A stretch of 64,000 nt of DNA from Microbacterium sp. UFMG61 (GCF_015354505.1 NZ_JACAFP010000007.1:223111-287110); one strand, 5' to 3'; numbered from the stretch's first letter, positions 7,455 to 16,900 are shown. The notes: generated from the letters alone by a model not told the origin. Made by a program: numbers and translations.

Positions 7455-8519
7455 CTGATCGGCTTTGCGGCGAGCCCAGCCCTCCGCTTCGGCGAGCGAT
7501 TCGACCGTGAGGCTCTGCGGAGGCTCATGCGCTTCGATGACTCTGGCGATCGTCTCGACGATCGCCAGGAACGGCAGCCGCCCCTCGTGGAACGCATCGA
7601 CTGCCTGTTCATTGGCGGCGTTGTACACGGCGGGGAAGGTCGAACCTGCACGCCCCGCCGACTTGGCGAGGTCGACCGCCGGAAATGCGGTGTCGTCGAG
7701 CGGCTCGAAGGTCCAGGAGGTCGCCGTCGACCAGTCGAGCGGGCGTCCGACGCCGCCGACGCGGTTCGGCCAGTCGAGCCCGAGCGAGATCGGGAGACGC
7801 ATGTCGGGCGGCGAGGCCTGAGCGATCGTCGACCCGTCGACGAACTCGACCATCGAGTGCACGATCGACTGCGGGTGCACGACGACATCGATGTCGTCGT
7901 AGGGGACGTCGAACAGCAGGTGCGCCTCGATCACCTCGAGGCCCTTGTTCACGAGCGTCGCAGAGTTGGTCGTCACCATGCGCCCCATGTCCCAGGTCGG
8001 GTGCGCGAGGGCCTCCTGCGGAGTGATGTCGAGCATCTGCTCGCGGGTCCGGCCGCGGAACGGGCCTCCGGATGCCGTGACGACGAGACGCCGGACCTCG
8101 GCGTGCGTGCCGCTGCGCAGCGCCTGGGCGAGTGCCGAGTGCTCGGAGTCGACAGGGACGATCTGGTCGCGCTTCGCCGCGGCGAGAACGAGCTCCCCGC
8201 CCACGATGAGTGATTCCTTGTTCGCGAGCGCCAGCGTGCGTCCGGCCGTCAACGCAGCGAGGGTGGATCCGAGTCCGATCGAGCCGGTGATGGCGTTGAG
8301 CACCACGTCGGCGTCGACGTCGCGCACGAGCTGCTCCGCCTCGGTGGCCCCGAGCGCTGTGTCCTCCACGTGGAAGGCCGCGGCCTGCTCGGCGAGCATC
8401 TCGGCGTTCGACCCGGCTGCCAGACCCACGAGCTCGAATCGACGCGGATTCGCGCGGATGACGTCGAGCGCCTGAGTGCCGATGGAGCCGGTGGAGCCGA
8501 GGACGATGATGCGACGCAT
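7437..8519 (-). CDS. dxr: 1-deoxy-D-xylulose 5-phosphate reductoisomerase
   Basis: Second enzyme of the MEP pathway, an NADPH-dependent rearrangement and reduction of DXP to MEP. The 360-residue product opens with the nucleotide-binding motif [16 protein letters not shown]. It contains [14 protein letters not shown], the metal and substrate block [11 protein letters not shown], and [10 protein letters not shown], all diagnostic. Further blocks are [28 protein letters not shown] and the C-terminal NAANE. The gene lies 37 bp downstream of an FKBP-type lipoprotein gene on the same strand, so the two are probably co-transcribed. Its stop codon overlaps the palindromic tandem array. Confidence 0.97.
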   Translation of the reverse strand: MRRIIVLGSTGSIGTQALDVIRANPRRFELVGLAAGSNAEMLAEQAAAFHVEDTALGATEAEQLVRDVDADVVLNAITGSIGLGSTLAALTAGRTLALANKESLIVGGELVLAAAKRDQIVPVDSEHSALAQALRSGTHAEVRRLVVTASGGPFRGRTREQMLDITPQEALAHPTWDMGRMVTTNSATLVNKGLEVIEAHLLFDVPYDDIDVVVHPQSIVHSMVEFVDGSTIAQASPPDMRLPISLGLDWPNRVGGVGRPLDWSTATSWTFEPLDDTAFPAVDLAKSAGRAGSTFPAVYNAANEQAVDAFHEGRLPFLAIVETIARVIEAHEPPQSLTVESLAEAEGWARRKADQLIAQV

Positions 8520-8556
8520 GCCGCCAGCCTATGGCACGTCCTCGGCTCCCCTGCTG

Positions 8557-9546
8557 TTACTGCACCTGCTCGAGCGGTGTGGTCCCGAGGATGTCGACGA
8601 CGAACACGAGGCTCTCGCCGACGAGGTCGTTCTCGTTAATCTCGCCCTCGCCGTAGCCGTCCTTCGGGGGCATCGTGACGATGACCTGCGAGCCGACCTT
8701 CTGTCCCTCGAGGGCGGCCTTGAACCCGGTCACGACGCCGGTGGTCGGGAACTGCGCCGGCGCCGCGTCGCGGCTCCAGCTCGAATCGAACTCGCTGCCG
8801 TCCGACCACTTCACGCCGCGGTACTGCACGGTGACGAGGTCACCGGAGGCGACGACCGGGCCGTCGCCCTCCTTGAGGACCGCGACCTCGGTCTCGGTCG
8901 GCGCGTCGCCGTCGGGGAGAGTGATCGTGGGAGAGCCCGCGTCATCGAGCTCGACGGTCGGCATGCCCTCGGTGGCGTCGACCTCGGTGCCGGTCGCCAC
9001 CGTGGGAAGCTTCTCGATCGTCTCGACGTAGAGCACGCTCGGGTTCGAACCCTCCTGAGCCGAGGGCAGGGTGAGAACGACACTCGATCCCACGGGAAGG
9101 CACTCGGCGGCGACAGTGAACACGGTCGACTGGGTGGGATCGACCATCTGCTGCGACTGCTGCAGTGCGAGCAGCGCAGGCAGGACGCCGTCGGGGCCGC
9201 GCTCCGAGGTGCTGAGGACCTCGTTCGTCGTGGCGTCGACGAGCTGGTAGCGCAGCGAGACGAAGTCGCCGGGGTGCAGCTCGTCGCCGTCACCCTCCGA
9301 GATCACGGTGCGCTCGGCCTGCGCCAGGTCGGCTCCCTCGGGAACGGTGATCTTGGCGGATGCTCCGCTGCCCTCGACGGACACGGCATCGGATCCCGCA
9401 CCGGAGGGAAGATCAGCCAGGCAGGACGCGTCGGTCGATGCTCCGGGGGTCGTCGTCGACTCGGGGGTCGCGCTGCCGGAACACCCCGCAAGCAGCAGGG
9501 TCGCCGCGGCGACGGTGGACAGGACGATGAGCGGACGCTTGCGCAC
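8557..9546 (-). CDS. FKBP-type peptidyl-prolyl isomerase lipoprotein
   Basis: A 329-residue exported lipoprotein. The lipobox LLAGC (about residues 18-22) ends the signal peptide, and a Ser/Thr/Pro-rich spacer follows. Two FKBP-like modules are visible. The first (about 75-185) is degenerate, with DFVSLRYQLVDA. The second (about 225-329) keeps VTVQYRGVKWSDGSEFDSSW, VIVTMPPKDGYGEG and LVFVVDIL. It would help fold exported proteins at the cell surface. The start is GTG 9546 (first residues MRKRPL). Expression together with dxr is likely from the 37-bp spacing. Confidence 0.88.
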   Translation of the reverse strand: MRKRPLIVLSTVAAATLLLAGCSGSATPESTTTPGASTDASCLADLPSGAGSDAVSVEGSGASAKITVPEGADLAQAERTVISEGDGDELHPGDFVSLRYQLVDATTNEVLSTSERGPDGVLPALLALQQSQQMVDPTQSTVFTVAAECLPVGSSVVLTLPSAQEGSNPSVLYVETIEKLPTVATGTEVDATEGMPTVELDDAGSPTITLPDGDAPTETEVAVLKEGDGPVVASGDLVTVQYRGVKWSDGSEFDSSWSRDAAPAQFPTTGVVTGFKAALEGQKVGSQVIVTMPPKDGYGEGEINENDLVGESLVFVVDILGTTPLEQVQ

Positions 9547-9669
9547 AGTGAGACCTCAGGATCGCGGGCGGGAGATCCCATCATCTCGCATCGGCCTTTG
9601 CCGAGCCTGGGAGACGCGCGCAGGGTCTTCATTCCCGGTGGAGCATGGATCCGGGAGTAATCTGCTCTG

Positions 9670-10449
9670 ATGACGTCAGAGCAGTCCGTGGAGCCCGAAA
9701 CCTCGCCCTCAGAGACTGCGAAGCCCCGTCACGCCGGGTTCGCGTACGCGCTGGGACGCAGCCTCATCACGCCGCTCGCCCGCCTGATCTACCGGCCGCA
9801 CATCGAGGGACGTGAGAACGTTCCTCGCGAGGGCGCGGTCATCTTCGCCAGCAATCACCTGTCGTTCATCGACTCGATCGCGATCCCGGTCGCTGCCCCG
9901 CGACCCGCACACTTCCTCGCGAAGTCCAGCTACTTCGAGGGCACGGGACCGCGCGGCTGGCTCAGCAAGACGTTCTTCGAGTCGATCGGAGCGATCCCCG
10001 TGCGCCGTGGAGCAGGGCAGGCGGCACTCGACGCTCTCGACCTCCAGCGCCAGCTTCTGGATGAAGGGCTCGCGGTCGCGCTCTATCCCGAGGGAACCCG
10101 GTCGACCGACGGCCGCCTGTACAAGGGACGAACCGGCGTGGCATTCCTCGCGTTGCAGACGGGAGCCCCGGTGGTTCCGGTCGGACTCATCGGCACCGAC
10201 AAGGTGATGCCGGTCGGCGCGAAGATGCCGACCCTGAAGGAGCGCATCACCGTGCGGTTCGGCGAACCCCTCGAACTCTCACCGCACGGTCCCGCCTCCA
10301 GCGGACGCGCTCGTCGACTCGCGACCGACGAGATCATGGCGGCCATCCATGCGCTGTCCGGTCAGGAGCTCGCCGGCACCTACAACGAGGCGCCCGCCCA
10401 GAACGCGATCGAGAAGATCAAGCAGGCCCTGCCGCACGAACGGCGCTGA
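9670..10449 (+). CDS. 1-acyl-sn-glycerol-3-phosphate acyltransferase (PlsC family)
   Basis: A 259-residue membrane-associated acyltransferase of phospholipid synthesis, transferring an acyl chain to lysophosphatidate. The catalytic HX4D box is in NHLSFID (His63, Asp68). The second signature YPEGTRS lies near 138-144. Further family blocks are AGQAALDALDLQ and VVPVGLIGTDKV. ATG 9670 is divergent from the FKBP gene across a 123-bp region that must hold both promoters. The nearest GGGAG is about a dozen bases upstream, which is rather far. Confidence 0.9.
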   Translation: MTSEQSVEPETSPSETAKPRHAGFAYALGRSLITPLARLIYRPHIEGRENVPREGAVIFASNHLSFIDSIAIPVAAPRPAHFLAKSSYFEGTGPRGWLSKTFFESIGAIPVRRGAGQAALDALDLQRQLLDEGLAVALYPEGTRSTDGRLYKGRTGVAFLALQTGAPVVPVGLIGTDKVMPVGAKMPTLKERITVRFGEPLELSPHGPASSGRARRLATDEIMAAIHALSGQELAGTYNEAPAQNAIEKIKQALPHERR

Positions 10450-10470
10450 GCCCGCCACTCACGGCCACCG

Positions 10471-10965
10471 TCATGCGGTCTGCGCGGTGACCGTGGCTTC
10501 GTGACGCACCGGGAAGTTCATCGAGTTCGCGATGAAGCACCACTCGTTGGCCTGCGCGTGCGCCCGTTCGGCCGCCTCGATCATCGACGCGTCGGCGACG
10601 ACGACCTCGGGGTGCAGCATCACCTCGACGAACGCTCCCCCACCGGTGCCGTCCTCACGCATGTACCCCGTGGCGGTGTCGCTGTACGAGACCACGACCA
10701 CTCCGTCCGTCACGCACGCGTGGAGGTAGGACAGCAGGTGGCATTCGGAGAGCGACGCGAGCAGGAGGTCTTCGGGGTTCCATCGCCCCGGATCCCCGCG
10801 GAACGGCTTGTCCGAGGAGGCGAGGATCTCTGGCTTCCCCTCGACCGCGAGCGTGACATCGCGTCGGTAATCCCGATAGCCGCTGGTGCCGGTACCGGAG
10901 TTGCCGGTCCAGGTCGCAGTGAGGGAGTAGTGGTGCTCGCCGAGAGCCGGGTGACGGTCTGCCAT
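10471..10965 (-). CDS. OsmC family peroxiredoxin-like protein
   Basis: A 164-residue OsmC/Ohr-family protein, thiol-dependent enzymes that reduce organic hydroperoxides. PEDLLLASLSECHLLSYLHAC places the two typical cysteines on one helix, and the second region HAQANEWCFIANSMNFPVRHEA is the family C-terminus. Start ATG 10965 (MADRHPALGEHHY) is chosen because it matches the usual N-terminus; an upstream extension is open but unlike the family. It converges on plsC and diverges from the asparaginase gene. Confidence 0.85.
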   Translation of the reverse strand: MADRHPALGEHHYSLTATWTGNSGTGTSGYRDYRRDVTLAVEGKPEILASSDKPFRGDPGRWNPEDLLLASLSECHLLSYLHACVTDGVVVVSYSDTATGYMREDGTGGGAFVEVMLHPEVVVADASMIEAAERAHAQANEWCFIANSMNFPVRHEATVTAQTA

Positions 10966-11047
10966 GTCGACAGTCTGCCAGCCCGCTCCGACATGGCGGC
11001 GCAGCCGCGGCTCCGGAAGAGACGACGGTCGACGGTATCCTTGCTGG

Positions 11048-12043
11048 GTGCTGGAAACTCTCACCGTGCAGGATGCCGTAGAACTCGCCGTCGTCGAACG
11101 GAGCGGATTCGTCGAATCACGTCACGCCGGAGCTGCCGTGGTCCTCTCCCCGGACGGCGACGTCATCGCCCGACATGGCAACACCGACGCGCTCATCCTT
11201 CCCCGCTCGAGCCTCAAGCCGCTGCAGGCCGTCGCCTGCAGCACCGCCGGCGCTGTGCTCGAAGGCGAGCAGCTCGCTCTCTCGACGGCGAGCCACTCGG
11301 GCACGGATCGCCATGCATCCGCCGTGCGCGACATGCTCACCGAGGGCGGCCTGACCGAGGACCACCTGGGGTGTCCTCCCGCGTGGCCCACGGACACCGC
11401 GACGCGCGATGAGATGGTGCGCGAGCACGTCGCTCAGGCACGGATCCGCATGAACTGCTCGGGCAAGCATGCCGCGATGCTGCGCGCCTGCGTCGCGACC
11501 GGGTGGCCCATCGAGGGCTACCTCGATGGCACTCACCCGCTGCAGGTGCACATCCGCGACGTCATCGAGCGCCTCACCGGCGAGAAGATCGCGCACACGT
11601 CCATCGACGGTTGCGGTGCCCCCGTGTACGCGCTGACTCTGACCGGACTGGCCCGTGCCATCCATCGGATCGGCACCGCATCGGACCGGTCGCCGTTCGC
11701 GCTCCACCGCGTCGCGGGGTCGCTCGTCCGGGCCGTGCGCGAGCACCCGTGGACCATCGAGGGTCCTGGCCGCCCCGATTCGATCGCTATCGAGAAGCTC
11801 GGCGTGTTCGCGAAGGGCGGCGCCGAGGGGATCATGGTCATGGTCGCCCCCGACGGCACGACCGTCGCCCTCAAGATGCTCGACGGCGCCTCACGCGCCT
11901 CCACGATCGTGGCAGCGACGCTGCTGGCCAGGGCAGGTGCCCTGAGCGACGCGGACGTCGCCACGCTCGCGGCCGCGCTGCCCCTCGACGTGCTCGGCGG
12001 TGGCGAGGTCGTCGGCACGGTACGCCCCGGCTCCGGGATCTGA
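11048..12043 (+). CDS. L-asparaginase II, Rhizobium etli type
   Basis: A 331-residue hydrolase of asparagine to aspartate and ammonia, in the class unrelated to the E. coli enzymes. All key family residues can be located: the SxxK pair in RSSLKP (Ser54, Lys57), a serine in ASHSGT (82-84), zinc ligands Cys137 and Lys140 in NCSGKH, Cys189 in DGCGAP, and Lys256 in VFAKGGAEG. The start is GTG 11048 (VLETLTVQDAVE). It is cytoplasmic (no signal peptide) and stands alone, convergent with the FtsK-like gene. Confidence 0.9.
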   Translation: MLETLTVQDAVELAVVERSGFVESRHAGAAVVLSPDGDVIARHGNTDALILPRSSLKPLQAVACSTAGAVLEGEQLALSTASHSGTDRHASAVRDMLTEGGLTEDHLGCPPAWPTDTATRDEMVREHVAQARIRMNCSGKHAAMLRACVATGWPIEGYLDGTHPLQVHIRDVIERLTGEKIAHTSIDGCGAPVYALTLTGLARAIHRIGTASDRSPFALHRVAGSLVRAVREHPWTIEGPGRPDSIAIEKLGVFAKGGAEGIMVMVAPDGTTVALKMLDGASRASTIVAATLLARAGALSDADVATLAAALPLDVLGGGEVVGTVRPGSGI

Positions 12044-12082
12044 CGGACAGGGACGATCGGACGCCGACCATCCGTCGCTGTC

Positions 12083-14842
12083 TCATCGCCGCGTCAGCGC
12101 GGGGATCACGACGCGCTCGGGTATGCCGTCACCCTGCAGCGACCAGGCGCGGCCCGCGTGCGGTCTGGCATAGGGCGCGAGCTGCCGAATGCCGGCGAGT
12201 TGACGGAGTTCGACGGGATTCTCTGCCCGGATCAGGACCTCTCCCTCACTGCGCGCGCGCTGCCAGAGAGTCCAATCGCGCTGCCATGTCTCTGCCTCGC
12301 CGACGACGATGACCGGCCGATCGATGCCCTCCTCCACGGACGTGTGCTGCGCAGAGGCCACCGTGACCGTGCACCAGGGGTATGCCTCGGCGAGAGACGC
12401 GGCCACCGACCTCGCTCCGGTCGTGACCAGAGCCGTCAATCGCGTCGCCGGCGCCCAGGGCAGCCGCTCCCCCGCCCCTCGAGCGGCTGACTCGTCGTGC
12501 CCCTGATGCTCTGCTTCGACCCACGCGACCTGGATCTCACGGTCACCGAGGACCGCTCTCCCTGGCGGACGATCACGGTCGAACGACTGCGCCTCTCCTC
12601 CGGCCGCGAGATGCTCGACACGATTCGGCATGCGGAGAAGCGCGCGACGAGGCAGCGAATCGAGGATGCGCCCCAGGGGTCCCGACGACCTCGATGCGGC
12701 GAGCACGATCGTGGTGTTCACCGCCCCGCGGATCAGCTGCTCCCAGAGTTGTGCGAGGTGCTGGCCGTGCTCGATCGGAACGTCTCCGATCTGCAGGTCG
12801 ATGTCATCGCAGAGGATCAGGCTCGGCGCGACGCGGGTCCGTTCTGCGAGCCCTGTCACGGTGTCCCACGCGGACTCCGCGTCACGCGGTATCCAGAGCG
12901 CGTCGGATGACTGCTCTGCGAGGAGTCGGAGCGCTGAGGTGCGCCCGCTTCCGGGCGCTCCGAGGATCGACAGGCCTCGGTCCGCTCCCGGTCGGATCAC
13001 CTCGAGGGGTTGCGCCTGACGCTGCGGATCGTCGGCTCGGCCGAGCACGAGCCAGCCGTCAGGCACAGCCTCGCCGATCTCAGCGAGCGGAATGCGACGG
13101 GGCAGGACCGGCAGCCAGGGACTCACGGCCTGATCAGCGCCGGGCCACAGGAGCGCGGCGGCGCGCAGATCGGCGGCTCCGGTGAGCGCCACGCGCAGTG
13201 CCGTCGGTTCGTGATCACGCGGACGTCGCAGGAAAGCGATCCCCCGTGATTCGAGACCGCCCGGGAGCTCTGCCGCCGCATCGGTGCCCAGGACTGCTCG
13301 GCTGTCACCCGCATCGCTCACGCGCAGGCTGAGTCGCAACGGACAGTTCGCCGCGAGCGCGTCGCGAATCACACCCGCGGCCCGCTGGGTGCCGATGATG
13401 AGGTGCATGCCGAGTGCTCGTCCACGAGCCGCGATATCCGTGAAGACTCCGCCGAGCTCGGTGTGATCCTGCAAGAGCGCCGCGAACTCGTCGACGACGA
13501 TGACGAGTCGCGGCATCGCGACGTCGCTGATGTCACGGGCTCCGGCTGATGCGATCACCATCTCTCGCCGACGAAGCTCGGCCGTGAGACTCGAGACACC
13601 GCGTCGCGCGCCCTCGTCGTCGAGGTCGGTGATGACCGCGGCGACATGCGGGAGCACTCGAAGCGGCTCGAAGGCAGTGCCGCCCTTGAAGTCCGCCAGG
13701 ACGAACAACACTCGATCCGGCCCGTACGCCCCGGCCATCGCCGTCACCCACGTGACCAGGAGTTCGCTCTTGCCGGCGCCTGTGGTTCCGGTCACGATCG
13801 CATGAGGTCCGTCGTCGACGAGGTCCACCGTCATGGTGTCGCGGTCACCTCGCCCGATAGCCACCGCAAGGCCGTGCGGCGCAGGAGCCTGCGCCAGGTC
13901 GGACAATGCGACCGCGTCCGGCAGAACCTCGAGGTCATCGGCATCCCCCGCGCGTCTCACTCCCGCGGCCTCGGCCTGTGCGCGCGACAGCCCCTCCGCA
14001 TCGACGTCGAGGATTCCCTGCGGCGTGCGCACCTTCGCACCACGCAGCGCCTGCAGATCCATGACCGTCGTGACTCCCTCGGGCACGTCAGCGCCACTCG
14101 TCAGCATCCAGATCGCGGCGTCGGAGTCCGGCGCCTCATCTCCGTCGTGAACGACGCCGAGAAGAAAAGCCCCACGTCGCGATCTGCCGAAGTGCGGAAA
14201 GACGTTCACGCCGAGCTCGGAGGCTGCCTCGCCCGCCAGCGCCAGCTGGCGCGGGCCGAACCTCGAGCAGAGCTGCACGACCAGTGCTCTGGCAACCGCT
14301 GCGACGATGGGAGAGGGCCCTCTCAGCGCGATGCCGCCACCCAACGCAACCGCGACAGGCACCCGCTCTATCGTTCCGCACCGGCGTTGGAAGTCGCGCT
14401 CTCGCGCGCCGTCGCCACCCGACGCGCGCAGGCCGCTCGGCGATGCACCGCTGCCGATGACGATCTCCGTCGCTGCCGCCGGTCGCTCCCCTCCACGCAG
14501 GGGAGGCTGCGAGAGGCACACTGCTGCGTCGGGATGCAGGTGCCAGCGGGCAGCCCGTTCTTCATCGTGACGCGCTGCGAGCTCGATCTCGGCATCCGCC
14601 CATGCCCTCTCACCGGCGATCGTCGCATCGCGCCGGGCCTTGCGACGTGCTCGGGCACCGTCGACGAGCGAGGCGAAGATCATGAGAGGGCCGAGCGCCG
14701 CGAAGCACAGCGCATAGAGCGAATCGGTGATCAGCCAGAGTGCGACGCCCGCCCCGACCGGCACGAGAGCCGCCACGATCGGCACCGGCGGCCGACGCGG
14801 GTCAGCGGGAGCAGCAGGAATGACGATCGGCAGAGAGTCCAT
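12083..14842 (-). CDS. EccC/FtsK-like membrane-anchored tandem ATPase, orphan
   Basis: A 919-residue protein. Two hydrophobic helices lie near residues 22-60 and a basic and acidic linker follows. A first FtsK/SpoIIIE ATPase has Walker A TGTTGAGKSELL near residue 350, LFVLADFKGG, and Walker B RLVIVVDEFAALL. A second, weaker ATPase has GAPGSGRTSALR near 627 and SLILCDDIDLQ. This matches the core of EccC/EssC motors of type VII secretion, but full EccC proteins carry three ATPase modules and about 1,300 residues. No WXG100 substrates, EccB, EccD, EccE or mycosin genes are in the window. It may be a DNA or protein translocase with an unknown partner. A PP2C phosphatase gene lies 57 bp upstream on the same strand. 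Confidence 0.8.
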   Translation of the reverse strand: MDSLPIVIPAAPADPRRPPVPIVAALVPVGAGVALWLITDSLYALCFAALGPLMIFASLVDGARARRKARRDATIAGERAWADAEIELAARHDEERAARWHLHPDAAVCLSQPPLRGGERPAAATEIVIGSGASPSGLRASGGDGARERDFQRRCGTIERVPVAVALGGGIALRGPSPIVAAVARALVVQLCSRFGPRQLALAGEAASELGVNVFPHFGRSRRGAFLLGVVHDGDEAPDSDAAIWMLTSGADVPEGVTTVMDLQALRGAKVRTPQGILDVDAEGLSRAQAEAAGVRRAGDADDLEVLPDAVALSDLAQAPAPHGLAVAIGRGDRDTMTVDLVDDGPHAIVTGTTGAGKSELLVTWVTAMAGAYGPDRVLFVLADFKGGTAFEPLRVLPHVAAVITDLDDEGARRGVSSLTAELRRREMVIASAGARDISDVAMPRLVIVVDEFAALLQDHTELGGVFTDIAARGRALGMHLIIGTQRAAGVIRDALAANCPLRLSLRVSDAGDSRAVLGTDAAAELPGGLESRGIAFLRRPRDHEPTALRVALTGAADLRAAALLWPGADQAVSPWLPVLPRRIPLAEIGEAVPDGWLVLGRADDPQRQAQPLEVIRPGADRGLSILGAPGSGRTSALRLLAEQSSDALWIPRDAESAWDTVTGLAERTRVAPSLILCDDIDLQIGDVPIEHGQHLAQLWEQLIRGAVNTTIVLAASRSSGPLGRILDSLPRRALLRMPNRVEHLAAGGEAQSFDRDRPPGRAVLGDREIQVAWVEAEHQGHDESAARGAGERLPWAPATRLTALVTTGARSVAASLAEAYPWCTVTVASAQHTSVEEGIDRPVIVVGEAETWQRDWTLWQRARSEGEVLIRAENPVELRQLAGIRQLAPYARPHAGRAWSLQGDGIPERVVIPALTRR

Positions 14843-14899
14843 GACTCCAGTGGACCTCAGCAGGAATGCTGTGCGGCCCCGTCCACAACGACTCGGGCG

Positions 14900-15697
14900 C
14901 TACTTCTCCACGTCGGCAGATGTGGAGGAAGACTCCTCGGAGACCTGAACGATCACGAGCGTCACGTTGTCGCGCCCGCCGTTCTCGAGAGCGGCAGCCA
15001 GCATCGCGTCGACGGCAGCGGCCGGATCGGCGTTCTCCCGCAGGAAGTGCTGGATGCCGTAGTCGGTGAGCTCCTTCGTGAGACCGTCGGAGCAGATCAC
15101 GAATCGATCTCCAGCCCGGAGATCGAGCGCCATGTAGTCGGGGGCGGTCAGTTCGCTGGCTCCGACAGCACGGGTGATGACGTTGCTGTACGGGTGCCCC
15201 TCGGCCTCCTCGGGGCTGATCTTGCCCGAGGCGATGAGCTCCTGTACGACGGAATGATCGGTCGTCACCTGGACGAGGCGATCATCACGAAGCAGATACA
15301 CACGCGAATCGCCGATGTTGAGCGAGACCCAGTGCGGGTCGCCGTCGGAGAACTCGAGGAAGATCCCGGTGAGAGTCGTGCCTGTGCCTTCGTCGGTGGT
15401 CTCCGGATGGTCTGCGATATCGGCGACGGCCAGCTCGAGCGCACCCTCGATCGTCGCGCGCTCCACGTTCCCTGCCGCGGCGATCGCCTCGAGCCGCTTC
15501 ACTGTGCTGGAGCTGGCGATCTCGCCCCCCGCGTGTCCGCCCATCCCATCGGCGACGATGAACAGCGGATACGCGGCGAGGTATGCATCCTGGTTGGTCT
15601 CGCGGCGGCGCCCCACGTCGGTCACGCCTGCCCAGGACACCGTCAGCGCGCTCTGCGACACCGTGATGCTGTGAGTCTTCGTCGTCGTCTCAGACAC
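14900..15697 (-). CDS. PP2C-family serine/threonine protein phosphatase
   Basis: A 265-residue metal-dependent phosphatase. Metal-binding and fold motifs are visible in order: RRRETNQDAY, FIVADGMGGHAGG, GTTLTG, NIGDSRVYLL, QVTTDHSVVQEL, VITRAVG, FVICSDGLT and GGRDNVTLVIVQV. The start is GTG 15697 (VSETTTKTH); a longer open frame upstream is not family-like. No PknB-type kinase gene, FHA protein or penicillin-binding protein is adjacent, unlike the usual pstP locus. It may be co-transcribed with the EccC-like ATPase 57 bp downstream. Confidence 0.9.
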   Translation of the reverse strand: MSETTTKTHSITVSQSALTVSWAGVTDVGRRRETNQDAYLAAYPLFIVADGMGGHAGGEIASSSTVKRLEAIAAAGNVERATIEGALELAVADIADHPETTDEGTGTTLTGIFLEFSDGDPHWVSLNIGDSRVYLLRDDRLVQVTTDHSVVQELIASGKISPEEAEGHPYSNVITRAVGASELTAPDYMALDLRAGDRFVICSDGLTKELTDYGIQHFLRENADPAAAVDAMLAAALENGGRDNVTLVIVQVSEESSSTSADVEK

Positions 15698-15931
15698 GCG
15701 TCGCCTCCGAATCGCCCGCGAACCGGGCGGCCCCAGCATACCCAGCCATCGGCTGAGCGGCCGACGACACCGTTCTGCTGTGCCCCGACCCGTCGACGAG
15801 GTGAGAGCGCCTCGAACCTGTGGCCGACGCGGGCAGACCGGGTGCGCCGTCACGGCGCTGCGAGGTGACCATGCACCCACGCTATCGTCTTCGGCCGCTT
15901 CCGTCGCACTTCACCACCGGATCGACACATG

Positions 15932-15965
15932 CACAGAGCCCCCGACCGCGGTCGGGGGCTCTGTG
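15932..15965. terminator. perfect bidirectional hairpin
   Basis: A 34-nt perfect palindrome, with arms CACAGAGCCCCCGACCG (15932-15948) and its complement (15949-15965). It sits eight bases past the stop of the DUF5684-like gene and ends that minus-strand transcript. The remaining 235 bp up to the phosphatase start hold no gene that I can support and should contain the phosphatase promoter. Confidence 0.75.
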
Positions 15966-15973
15966 TCAGAACG

Positions 15974-16816
15974 TCACGCGGGAGGCTGAGTCGGGTCCGT
16001 CGGCGGTGCGGGCGGAGCTGCCGGCGGAGCGGAAGGCGGTGCGGGCGGAGCTGCCGGCGGAGCGGAAGGCGGTGCCGGCGGAGCAGAAGGCGGTGCCGGC
16101 GGGACCTGCGGTGCGGCCGGAGGTGCCGAAGGGGCGGCGGGGGGCACGCCCGGTCCCTGCGGAGCTGCGGGGCCTGCGGGAGGCGCGTAGCCCGGCTGAG
16201 CCGGCGGAGCGTAGCCCTGCGGAGCCGGAGGCGCGTAGCCCTGGGGCACACCGTAGCCCTGGGGTGCACCGTAGCCCTGCGGCGCCGCGGGGCGCGGCTG
16301 CACGGGGACGCCCTGCCACACGGTGGTGTCAGCGAGCAGCTTGTTCGCCGCCCACGATGCCGGCGCGATGTTCGGGTTCCACCGCGACTTGTCGAAGGCG
16401 TTGATGCCGAGCCAGACGACCGGCAGGAAGAAGTAGAGGACCACCCAGACGGCATCCTTCTGGAGCTTCAGTCCGACGCGCCATGCCGCGATCAGGTCGA
16501 GGATCCTGGCGGCGATCGCGACGATCGGCAGGATCAGGAACCAGCCGAGGAACGGGATGATCGCACCGACCAGAGAACCGCCGAGAACGTACAGCAGCAA
16601 CCACGGGCTGAGGTCACCGAGCTTGTAGAAGATCATCGAGCTGTACACAGGCACCCATGCGCGCCACTTGCCCTGCACGCCCGCCTTCTCGAAGATCTTC
16701 ATGTAGAACCATGAGTAGATCGCGTAGATGGCCAGAGGCAAGACCGTATAGAGCAGAATCAGGGCGACCAGAGCGCCGCCCGAGAGCCCGCCGTAACCGT
16801 AGTAATCGTCGTACAT
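15974..16816 (-). CDS. DUF5684-like membrane protein with proline-rich repeat tail
   Basis: A 280-residue protein. Residues 1-165 hold about four membrane helices and the block FEKAGVQGKWRAWVPVYSS, typical of DUF5684 proteins (named family, function unknown). Residues 185-280 are Pro/Ala/Gly/Tyr-rich: first PQGY-type repeats, then PSAPPAAPPAP-type repeats. The tail is likely an unstructured cytoplasmic segment. The repeats are coded by near-identical DNA units (see the 33-bp repeat). Start ATG 16816 (MYDDYYGYGG). It stands alone, bounded by hairpins on both sides. Confidence 0.75.
   Translation of the reverse strand: MYDDYYGYGGLSGGALVALILLYTVLPLAIYAIYSWFYMKIFEKAGVQGKWRAWVPVYSSMIFYKLGDLSPWLLLYVLGGSLVGAIIPFLGWFLILPIVAIAARILDLIAAWRVGLKLQKDAVWVVLYFFLPVVWLGINAFDKSRWNPNIAPASWAANKLLADTTVWQGVPVQPRPAAPQGYGAPQGYGVPQGYAPPAPQGYAPPAQPGYAPPAGPAAPQGPGVPPAAPSAPPAAPQVPPAPPSAPPAPPSAPPAAPPAPPSAPPAAPPAPPTDPTQPPA
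16002..16088 (-). repeat. 33-bp in-frame tandem repeat in the proline-rich tail
   Basis: Two identical 33-bp units (16002-16034 and 16035-16067) are followed by a partial, diverged unit at 16068-16088. Each unit codes for 11 residues, so changes in copy number would keep the frame. Identity at DNA level, not only protein level, points to recent duplication. Confidence 0.8.
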
Positions 16817-16900
16817 GATCCCCTCCGGATCCGATGGAGCGGCGCCGTGCGCGCCGCGTCACCCACCATAGCGGTGAGCCGATATGACGGGCAACGATCC

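Noticed and set aside
10964..11047. Extension of the asparaginase upstream of GTG 11048
   Set aside because: The extra residues are unlike the family and overlap the OsmC start; the GTG start fits homologue length.
14..15868. Long open frames on the strand opposite ispG, anthranilate synthase, the EccC-like gene and others (for example 13646-15868 plus)
   Set aside because: They are Arg-, Asp- and His-rich frames lacking any family motif, typical shadows of real genes in GC-rich DNA.
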